DNA of 64,000 nucleotides from the NCBI GenBank assembly GCA_963972525.1, contig CAXAUZ010000007.1, positions 62,001-126,000 on the forward strand, read 5' to 3'. Position numbers and translations under genes: made by a program. Position 1 is the first letter of the stretch. Each line of letters starts with the position of its first letter. Below are positions 57,574-64,000 of the stretch, piece after piece. The notes below the pieces were generated by a model, which did no database searches, had not been told where the DNA came from, and worked only from the letters and a program-made list of their open reading frames with translations. The DNA is from Salinilacustrithrix sp003476595 (GTDB lineage: Bacteria; Actinomycetota; Acidimicrobiia; Acidimicrobiales; Salinilacustritrichaceae).

Positions 57574-58620
57574 TCAGGGACGGACCTCGGTGAGCCACCC
57601 GCCCGGATCGGCGCGGACCCCGGTCTGCACCTCGCGCAGGGCATCCCGCAGCCGGACCGCGTGGGGTCCGACCTCGCCGGTGCCGACGTCGACCCGCTCC
57701 CCGTCGAGGACGAGCTGGCCGACCGGCGACAGCGCCGCCGCCGTGCCCGACAGGGCCGCCTCGGCATCGGGTCGAGCCGCCCACGTCACCAGGTCCTCGA
57801 CGGTGACCGGCCGCTCCTCGACCTCGTAGCCGAGGTCGGCGCCGAGGTGCAGGAGCGAGTCCCGGGTCACCCCGTGGAGGAACGCATCGGTGAGCTCGGG
57901 TGTGACGATCCGCTCGCCGTCGATCAGGAGGAAGTTCGACGCGCCCGTCTCCTCGACGCGGCCGCCGGGCGCGAACAGCACCTGGTCGGCGCCGAGCTCG
58001 GCGTTGGCCCGCCGCGTCGTTCCGAGCGCCATCGCGTAGTTCGCGCCGGTCTTGACCACGCCGAACTGGGGCGTCGTGCGGGGCTGGCCGGAGACGGCGA
58101 CCACGAGCGCCCGGAGCCCGCCGGCGAAGTAGTCGCCCACCGGGCTGGCCAGCACGTAGAGGAGGGCATCGTCGCTCGGTCGGGCGGCGGAGCCGATGTT
58201 GGCGTCGACGCCGATGAGGATCGGCCGGAGGTAGAGCGAGCCCGGGGGCTCGGGCACCTGGTCGAGCCCGGCGCGGACGGCGTCCACGATCATCTCCGTG
58301 AGCAGGTCCGCCGGCGGGACGGGGAGCACGAGCACCTCGGCGGACCGCTGCATGCGGGCCACGTGCCGGTCGAGGCGGAACACCCGCACCGTCCCGTCGG
58401 CCCCGCGGTGCGCCTTCAGCCCCTCGAAGCAGGCGCTGCCGTAGTGCAGGACGTGGGCGGCGGGGTGCAGCGCCAGCGGCTGCAGCGGGTCGAGGCGCGC
58501 ATCGCCCCAGCGGCCGTCGACGAACTCCGCCACCGGCATCCGGTCGACGAAGCTGGCCCCGAACGCGGCGGCGGTCGTCGGTGCGGCGGTGTCCGTGGCG
58601 GGGGAGGGGTTCGTGGCCAT
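57574..58620 (-). CDS. ilvE: Branched-chain amino acid aminotransferase
   Basis: A 348-residue PLP enzyme of fold type IV. GSACFEGLKAHRGADGTVRVF is the substrate loop, the PLP Lys is in VVKTGANYAMALG and the phosphate-binding region is PGGRVEETGASNFLLI. It interconverts Leu, Ile and Val with their keto acids. ATG 58620 is 6 bases after CACACT. The upstream Met at 58680 adds a poorly biased 20 residues and was not used. Confidence 0.93.
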   Translation of the reverse strand: MATNPSPATDTAAPTTAAAFGASFVDRMPVAEFVDGRWGDARLDPLQPLALHPAAHVLHYGSACFEGLKAHRGADGTVRVFRLDRHVARMQRSAEVLVLPVPPADLLTEMIVDAVRAGLDQVPEPPGSLYLRPILIGVDANIGSAARPSDDALLYVLASPVGDYFAGGLRALVVAVSGQPRTTPQFGVVKTGANYAMALGTTRRANAELGADQVLFAPGGRVEETGASNFLLIDGERIVTPELTDAFLHGVTRDSLLHLGADLGYEVEERPVTVEDLVTWAARPDAEAALSGTAAALSPVGQLVLDGERVDVGTGEVGPHAVRLRDALREVQTGVRADPGGWLTEVRP

Positions 58621-58636
58621 GGCAGCAGTGTGGCGG

Positions 58637-59293
58637 TCAGATCTCACCCCGCGCGACCCGCTTTCCGTACTCCTCGGCATCGATGGTGCCGTCCTCGGCC
58701 TCGGCCCGACCCCGGTCGCGCCCGGGCAGGACGTCCTGGAGGAGGTCGATGCGCTTCCACGTCGCGAGCGGCACGTTGCCCTGCTCGTCGGGCAGGTGGT
58801 GGGTGGCGTCGGGGATGGCCCGCTTCGGGATGTACCGCCCGCAGTTCACGAACGACTGCGTGACCGTCGCCCGGACGACGAGGTCGGCCCCCGGGTAGCT
58901 GTCGAGGAGCTCGCCCTCGGTGACGAGCTCGGCGTCGGCGTGGATCCGGATCCGGTGGGGGGTCTCGAAGTCGATGAACAGCAGGCCGATCCGGCCCTGA
59001 CCGGCGATGTTGCCCATCGAGAGGTACATGCCGTTGCCGTCGTAGCTCGGGAACACGAGGGTGGTGTCGTCGACGACCCGGACGAAGCCGGGCGCGCCCC
59101 CCTTGTAGGACACCGTCGGCTGGCCCTCGCCGTCGACCGTGCTGAGGAAGAAGAAGGCGCGGGACTCGATGAACGCCTTCGCGTCCTCGTCGATCACCGG
59201 CATGACCGTGACCGCCTCGAGCGTGTCGGCCAGCGCCCGGCTGTCGAAGCGGTCCTGGAGTTCCCGGTGCGCGTCTCCGTACATGCTGGACAT
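58637..59293 (-). CDS. PNPOx-family flavoprotein
   Basis: A 218-residue split-barrel protein. FIESRAFFFLSTVDGEGQPT and VSYKGGAPGFVRVVDD, then GNGMYLSMGNIAGQGRIGLLF, form the flavin-binding region. It matches actinobacterial PNPOx-like proteins of the larger (about 200 residues) type. The C-terminal tail is acidic and basic by turns. GGGGAG lies about 5 bases before ATG 59293. The reaction is unknown. It is divergent from the amine oxidase. Confidence 0.88.
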   Translation of the reverse strand: MSSMYGDAHRELQDRFDSRALADTLEAVTVMPVIDEDAKAFIESRAFFFLSTVDGEGQPTVSYKGGAPGFVRVVDDTTLVFPSYDGNGMYLSMGNIAGQGRIGLLFIDFETPHRIRIHADAELVTEGELLDSYPGADLVVRATVTQSFVNCGRYIPKRAIPDATHHLPDEQGNVPLATWKRIDLLQDVLPGRDRGRAEAEDGTIDAEEYGKRVARGEI

Positions 59294-59351
59294 GGCTGCT
59301 CCCCGGTCGTGGTCTGCCGCCAGTCTGGCTCGCCCTCGGTGCGACGGTCGG

Positions 59352-59357
59352 TAGGGT
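59352..59357 (+). promoter_or_regulatory. -10 hexamer of a leaderless promoter (amine oxidase)
   Basis: TAGGGT ends 7 bases before the GTG at 59365. Confidence 0.5.
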
Positions 59358-59364
59358 CCGCGCG

Positions 59365-60735
59365 GTGACCGACCAGCGTGTGGACGTCGTCGTCGTCGGT
59401 GCCGGCTTCGCCGGGCTGACGGCCGCCCGGGAGCTCACCAGCGCGGGCCGGTCGGTGGTGGTGCTCGAGGCGCGGGACCGCGTCGGGGGCCGCACGTGCA
59501 CCGAGGAGCACCTGGGCACCTGGATCGACCTGGGCGGGCAGTGGATCGGCCCGGGCCAGGATCGCATCGAGGCCCTGGTGGACGAGCTCGGCTTCCGGAC
59601 CTACCCGCAGACGGAGGCGGGCGACGACGTCATCCTCGACGACGACGGCGCCCGCCGGGTCGCCAACGTGGCCTTCGGCTTCGACGACGACGAGCTCACC
59701 TCGTACCTGGAGCTGGTCGGCGCCCTGGAGGCGATCGCCGAGCAGGTGCCGCTCGAGGCCCCGTGGTCCGTGCCCCAGGCGCAGGAGTGGGACGCCATGA
59801 GCCTCGCCGAGTGGGTGCGGACCCGCGAGGTCGTCGAGCGCGTGGCCGGCCTGTTCGAGGTCGGCGTGCAGGCGGTGTTCGCCGCCTCCAGCGCGCAGCT
59901 CTCCCTGCTCCACGCCGCCCACTACCTCCACTCCGCCGGTGGGTGGTCGAAGCTCACCGACAGCGAGGGCGGTGCCCAGCAGGACCGGGTCGAGGGCGGG
60001 ATGCAGCCGGTGGCCGAGCGGCTGGCGTCGCTCCTCCCCGACGGCACGATGCGCCTCTTCCACGCCGTCACCTCGATCGCCCAGCACGACGACGGCGTCC
60101 GCATCGGGGTCAGCGCCCCGGCGGGACCGACCGAGATCGACGCCGACCGGATCGTCGTCGCCGTGCCCCCGACCCTGGCCGGCCGCATCACCTACGACCC
60201 GCCGCTCGGGGCCCAGCGGGACCAGCTGGTCCAGCACATGCCCCAGGGCTCGGTGGTGAAGTTCCACGTCCTCTACGAGGAGCCGTGGTGGCGCGACGAG
60301 GGCCTCTCCGGCATGGTCCTGGCCCCGGGGGCACCGATCGGCGTCACGTTCGACTGCACCCCACCCGCGGGCCGCCCCGGACTCATCAGCGGGTTCTTCG
60401 AGGGGCCCGCCGCGGTGGCCGCCGGCGAGCAGACGATGGAGGAGCGCCGCGACGTCGTGGTCGACGTGCTGGCCCGGGCGATGGGCGAGCGCGCCCGGGA
60501 CGTCGCCGGCTACGTCGACCGCGACTGGTCGGCCGAGCCCTTCACCCGCGGGTGCTACGGCGCCCACCTCCCACCCGGCGCCTGGACCGTCTACGGCCCG
60601 GCCCTGCGCCGGCCGGTCGGGCGCATCCACTGGGCCGGCACCGAGACGGCCGAGCACTGGACCGGCTACATCGACGGGGCGATCGACAGCGGCCAGCGCG
60701 TCGCCGCCGAGGTCCTGGCCGCGCTCGGGGGCTGA
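59365..60735 (+). CDS. Flavin monoamine oxidase family protein
   Basis: A 456-residue FAD enzyme. The nucleotide-binding fold is VVVGAGFAGLTAARELTSAG, followed by EARDRVGGRT, LGGQWIGPGQDR and, at the C-terminus, IHWAGTETAEHWTGYIDGAI. This is the putrescine/tyramine oxidase-type MAO fold. TRGCYGAH has a Cys near the site used for covalent FAD in some relatives. It oxidises amines to aldehydes and peroxide; the substrate is unknown. A secernin gene begins 6 bases after its stop. Confidence 0.92.
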   Translation: MTDQRVDVVVVGAGFAGLTAARELTSAGRSVVVLEARDRVGGRTCTEEHLGTWIDLGGQWIGPGQDRIEALVDELGFRTYPQTEAGDDVILDDDGARRVANVAFGFDDDELTSYLELVGALEAIAEQVPLEAPWSVPQAQEWDAMSLAEWVRTREVVERVAGLFEVGVQAVFAASSAQLSLLHAAHYLHSAGGWSKLTDSEGGAQQDRVEGGMQPVAERLASLLPDGTMRLFHAVTSIAQHDDGVRIGVSAPAGPTEIDADRIVVAVPPTLAGRITYDPPLGAQRDQLVQHMPQGSVVKFHVLYEEPWWRDEGLSGMVLAPGAPIGVTFDCTPPAGRPGLISGFFEGPAAVAAGEQTMEERRDVVVDVLARAMGERARDVAGYVDRDWSAEPFTRGCYGAHLPPGAWTVYGPALRRPVGRIHWAGTETAEHWTGYIDGAIDSGQRVAAEVLAALGG

Positions 60736-60741
60736 CCCGTC

Positions 60742-61977
60742 GTGTGCGACACCTTCTGCGTGCGGCGCCCGGGCGGGATGCTGTTCGCCAAGTCCAGCGA
60801 CCGGCCCGTGGACGAGGCCCAGGTCCTCGAGTGGCTCCCCGGCCGGGCGCCGGGTGGGTCGGTCGCCACCACGTACCTGACGATCCCCGATGCCGGCGCC
60901 TCCGCGGCCCTGGGCTCCCGACCCACGTGGATGTGGGGGTTGGAGCACGGCGTCAACGAGCGCCGCGTGGCAATCGGCAACGAGAAGGTGTGGACGGTGG
61001 ACGACCCCCACGCCGCGCCCGAGGCGCTGATCGGCATGGACCTGGTCCGACTCGGCCTCGAGCGGGCGACCACGGCCGAGGAGGCGGTGGACGTGATCGC
61101 CGACCTGCTCGACGCCCACGGCCAGGGTGGCAGCGGGGAGGAGGGAGCGGACGAGCCGTACTGGTCGTCGTTCCTCGTCGTCGATCCCGACGGCGGCTGG
61201 GTGCTCGAGACCTCCGGGCGGTCGTGGGTGGCCGCCCCCGTCGGAGCAGGCGCCGCCATCTCCAACCGGCTCACGCTGTCGACGGAGTGGACGCGGTCCT
61301 CCGACGAGGTCGAGCCCGGCGCGGACTGGGACGAGCGGCGTGCACCGGCGGCGCCGACCGGCATCGCCGACCACCGCCTGGCCGCCACCCGACGCTGCAT
61401 CGCCACCGGCGCCTCGGTGACTCCGCAGCACGCGGTGGCCGCGCTGCGCGACCACGGCCGCGGCCCCTGGGGCCAGCCCGGTTCGACGGGTGATCCGACC
61501 CCGGTGCCCGACGGCGTGCGTGACGACTGGTCCGGGGTGACCGTGTGCATGCACGTGCGCGACTACCAGTGCACCACGGCATCGATGGTCGCCGACCTGC
61601 CGGCCGATCCGGCCGAGCCGCTCCGGGTGTGGGCCGCCCTCGGGACGCCGTGCAGCAGCGTCTACCTGCCGGTCGCCGTGCTCGACGACGGGGCCGTGGT
61701 CCCGTCCGTCCTCGGTGACGTCGGCGCATGGCGGTCGTTCAGCGCGCTGAGCCGCGCCGTCGAGCAGCCTGGCCAGGAGGGCAGCGACGCGCTCCTCGCC
61801 ATCCGGACGTCGCTTGCCACCGTCGAAGCGGCTGCGTGGGCCGACGCCGAGGAGCTGTGGGCGGCGCGAGCGGGCGCCGATCGCTGGCGGGACGCCGCCG
61901 CCGGTTGGGACCGGTTGGTCCGGGGCGCCGTGGCGGACGTGCTGTCCGCCACCTCGGCGCCCCGTCCGTCCGGCTGA
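60742..61977 (+). CDS. Secernin-like C69 family hydrolase
   Basis: A 411-residue Ntn-hydrolase-type protein. The N-terminus is GTG-encoded Met, then Cys2 (MCDTFCVRR), so removal of Met would expose a nucleophilic Cys; FAKSSDRPVDEAQVLEWLP is the matching secernin signature. SSFLVVDPDGGWVLETSGR and AAISNRLTLSTEW follow as expected. It is encoded 6 bases after the amine oxidase, probably coupled to it, and abuts the next gene's stop exactly (61977/61978). The substrate is unknown. Confidence 0.82.
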   Translation: MCDTFCVRRPGGMLFAKSSDRPVDEAQVLEWLPGRAPGGSVATTYLTIPDAGASAALGSRPTWMWGLEHGVNERRVAIGNEKVWTVDDPHAAPEALIGMDLVRLGLERATTAEEAVDVIADLLDAHGQGGSGEEGADEPYWSSFLVVDPDGGWVLETSGRSWVAAPVGAGAAISNRLTLSTEWTRSSDEVEPGADWDERRAPAAPTGIADHRLAATRRCIATGASVTPQHAVAALRDHGRGPWGQPGSTGDPTPVPDGVRDDWSGVTVCMHVRDYQCTTASMVADLPADPAEPLRVWAALGTPCSSVYLPVAVLDDGAVVPSVLGDVGAWRSFSALSRAVEQPGQEGSDALLAIRTSLATVEAAAWADAEELWAARAGADRWRDAAAGWDRLVRGAVADVLSATSAPRPSG

Positions 61978-64000
61978 TCAGCGCGGCGCCAGCTCCAGCA
62001 GCTGCTGGTAGGTCGGCCGGTTGGTGGCCCGGAAGTCGTCGGGGATGAGCCCGGGGGTGAACGTGGTGCGCCGCGCCTCGGCCAGCCAGGTCGTCGGGTC
62101 CGGTCCGCGCTCGGCGGCCAGCTCGTTCACCCGCGCATCGACGGCGGCCCACAGGTCGGCCCGGCAGGTGTCGAGGTCCCCCGCACCGCAGTAGGCGAGC
62201 TGGAACGGGCCTTCCACGTCTTGGCCCAGCAGCGTGCGCAGGTCCTTGTCGACGACGCTCTCGCCGTCGATGCCGCGCAGCGCGATGCCGGCGTCGAGGA
62301 GGTCGCCGAACACCGGGTCCAGCGCCGCCCGTTCGATCGAGGGCCAGAGCTCGTCGAGCAGGAGCGCGCCGGCCTCGTCGTAGCTCCCGTCCTCGTCGGC
62401 ATCGAGCAGGGGCGCATCGTCGGAGGCCCAACCGTCGAGGATGTCCACCGCCTGGTCGGCCAGGTCCGACGGCGCGTCGCCACCCTGCAGCACTTCGCTG
62501 ACGACCGGCCACAGGCTGGCGCGGACGTCCTCGGTGGCGGCCCGGTTCATCACCGACACGACGTCGGCGAGGGTGACGGGATCCGGCCACTGGTCGAAGT
62601 TCTCCACCCGGTGGACGGAGCCGTAGAGCTCGGTGTCGCTGTGCATGAAGCCCGGGGCGGACTGGTTGTTCCAGTTCACCAGGCGGTCGTCGGGATGCCC
62701 GGCGGCGTGGGGGTGCTGGTCGGGCTCGAGGAATCCCTGCCACTCGTACTCCCCGGTGCCCCAGGTCGGCAGTCGGCGGTCGAGGCCCTCGGCCCGCACG
62801 GGCAGCCGGCCGGAGGCGAAGTAGCCGATCTCCTCGCGGTTCACGTAGCCCCAGTTGAAGGTGAAGCCGAACCGGCTGGCCGAGTCCCAGAACTCCTCGG
62901 CGGTGCCGGCGTCGCCCTCGGTCATCGACTTCAGGGCGGCGAGGTTCAGCCCGTCCCGGCCGAAGGTCGACCGCTGCCGGGTGAGGGCCACGGGCTGGCC
63001 GTCGACGGTTGCGGTGCCGACCACCGGGCCGTGCACCGACACCGGGTACCGGATCGGCGTGCCGCCGAGCGTGCCCGCTACGAACTGCTCGAACGGGGTG
63101 CACTCGCCCTCGAAGAGGTAGGAGCCGGACTCGCGGGTGGGCTCGGAGCCATCCGGCTCGCACAGCTGCTCGGCGAACACGTCGCGCACGTCGAGGCCGG
63201 CGGAGGTGAGGCTCCAGGCGTAGTCCTGGGTGCGGCCGATCAGCAGGTACATGGCCAGCCCGGGGACGGCGGCGCCCTGGGCCTCGATGCCCGGCCCGCT
63301 CAGGTGCACCTGCATGACGATCTCGGGGTAGAAGTAGCCGAGCTGGGGGCCCATGACGCCGAGCGTCGTGCCCTCGGCGGAGGCCTCGGGCGCCACGGTG
63401 AGCCAGTTGGACGCCTGGCGGTCGGGTGGATCGCCGGCGGCGTCGACCCGGTACGCGGCCTGCTCACCCTCCACGAGGGGCGCGGCGCCCGGGGCCGGCT
63501 CACGTGGGTCGAGGGAGATGATCGAGCCCTCGTCGATGGCCACCGACCCGACGACGTCGCCGCCGGTGAAGGTGCCGTACTCGAAGCGCTCCTCGAGCGT
63601 CGTCGGCGCCTCCGGGTCGTCCGTCTGGAGGAGGTCCACCCACGCCTGGCGGCCGCGGTCGGGGCCGAGGCGGTTCTGCAGCGTGGAGAGGAACTCGGCG
63701 TTCGCGGCCTCACCGCCACCGCCGGCGCCGAAGATCGAACCGATGAAGGCCGTGGTCGCCACGACGTCCTCGACCGTGAACGGGGCGCGCTCGGTGCCGT
63801 CGGGGTTGGCCTCGTAGTACGCGTTGGCGCCGTCGGCGTAGGCCTGCATCTCGGCGACGATCTCCTCGCCCTCCTCGCCGTAGGTCTCGACCAGCAGGTC
63901 GACCTGGTCCCGCACCAGCTGCTCGGCCGCCTCGCTCGGGACGAACTCCTGGGCGCTGGTCACCAGCGAGAAGGCGTCGATGCCGGGCACGTCGGCGACC
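61978..64000 (-). CDS. Penicillin acylase family protein (5' end outside window)
   Basis: At least 673 residues are seen; the N-terminus, including the signal peptide, lies beyond 64000 because the frame stays open to the edge. The post-cleavage Ser nucleophile of the beta chain is in DRQASNWLTVAPE, with GPQLGYFYPEIVMQVHLSGP and SLTSAGLDVRDVFAEQL following. The linker before the Ser would be removed in maturation. Related enzymes hydrolyse acyl-homoserine lactones or beta-lactam side chains; the substrate is unknown. Confidence 0.88.
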   Translation of the reverse strand, partial: VADVPGIDAFSLVTSAQEFVPSEAAEQLVRDQVDLLVETYGEEGEEIVAEMQAYADGANAYYEANPDGTERAPFTVEDVVATTAFIGSIFGAGGGGEAANAEFLSTLQNRLGPDRGRQAWVDLLQTDDPEAPTTLEERFEYGTFTGGDVVGSVAIDEGSIISLDPREPAPGAAPLVEGEQAAYRVDAAGDPPDRQASNWLTVAPEASAEGTTLGVMGPQLGYFYPEIVMQVHLSGPGIEAQGAAVPGLAMYLLIGRTQDYAWSLTSAGLDVRDVFAEQLCEPDGSEPTRESGSYLFEGECTPFEQFVAGTLGGTPIRYPVSVHGPVVGTATVDGQPVALTRQRSTFGRDGLNLAALKSMTEGDAGTAEEFWDSASRFGFTFNWGYVNREEIGYFASGRLPVRAEGLDRRLPTWGTGEYEWQGFLEPDQHPHAAGHPDDRLVNWNNQSAPGFMHSDTELYGSVHRVENFDQWPDPVTLADVVSVMNRAATEDVRASLWPVVSEVLQGGDAPSDLADQAVDILDGWASDDAPLLDADEDGSYDEAGALLLDELWPSIERAALDPVFGDLLDAGIALRGIDGESVVDKDLRTLLGQDVEGPFQLAYCGAGDLDTCRADLWAAVDARVNELAAERGPDPTTWLAEARRTTFTPGLIPDDFRATNRPTYQQLLELAPR

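Noticed and set aside
54566..57829. A 1087-codon plus-strand open frame across the BNR and SLC13 genes
   Set aside because: It is antisense to well-supported genes, compositionally biased and motif-free.

Overview
The window reads as chromosomal DNA of a high-GC Gram-positive bacterium. GC is about 70% or more throughout, GTG starts are frequent, lipoprotein and Thr/Pro-stalk proteins are typical of Actinomycetota, and there are flavin- and P450-type oxidoreductases, a DUF4235 protein and a DosS/DosR-like sensor pair. The overall flavour (SigH-like sigma factor, N-acyl-D-amino-acid deacylase, TauD, P450 plus [3Fe-4S] ferredoxin, MFS permease with a long N-terminal tail) suggests an Acidimicrobiia (Iamia/Ilumatobacter-like) chromosome; this placement is inference. 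No phage, IS, integrase, tRNA, rRNA or CRISPR was seen. Coding density is very high, with no gene-free stretch over about 190 bases.

Layout. 1-5.6 kb: a truncated acidic protein, a Baeyer-Villiger-type monooxygenase, a CheY-like receiver with a SigH/Spo0H-like sigma factor, a Thr/Pro stalk protein, and an unusual PUA/Mrr-N-like plus zinc-ribbon protein. 5.3-11.6 kb: two ferredoxins, a P450, a D-aminoacylase, and a trehalose-synthase-like GH13 enzyme coupled to a luciferase-like oxidoreductase. 11.7-23.4 kb: an S9 peptidase, a degenerate M23 lipoprotein, SurE, an SDR, a TauD dioxygenase, an AspT-like permease, a patatin, a PQQ-type sugar dehydrogenase and a Usp protein. 23.4-31.3 kb: a coiled-coil protein, OtsA, an acyl-CoA synthetase, a three-gene overlapping operon (SRPBCC, PNPOx-like, CPBP protease) and a prolyl oligopeptidase.

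31.4-41.2 kb is a metal/redox-flavoured block: a duplicated His-rich helical lipoprotein, a cupredoxin lipoprotein, shikimate kinase and dehydroquinase, a three-cupredoxin multicopper oxidase, a DosS-like kinase and DosR-like regulator flanking a PNPOx-like protein, and pirin with a VOC protein under a MarR-type palindrome. 41.3-48.5 kb: an S10-like carboxypeptidase, a DsbB-TlpA-HemD::GNAT operon, a nitroreductase, a secreted stalk protein, DUF4235 and a diguanylate cyclase. 48.6-64 kb: an MFS permease, a secreted helical-repeat protein divergent from a PhoP/PhoR-like two-component system, an MDR dehydrogenase, a MoaD-like protein coupled to a BNR/Asp-box protein, an SLC13-type permease, a branched-chain aminotransferase, a PNPOx protein, a flavin amine oxidase, a secernin and a penicillin acylase that runs off the right edge.

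Two regulatory themes stand out. First, many genes have a TAnnnT -10 hexamer placed exactly 6-7 bases before the start codon, the signature of leaderless transcripts; this was used to settle several starts. Second, the PhoP-like system and the divergent secreted protein each have 11-bp-phased heptamers at an identical distance from an identical -10 hexamer, which predicts direct co-regulation. All names rest on motif recognition by eye; no database search was run.
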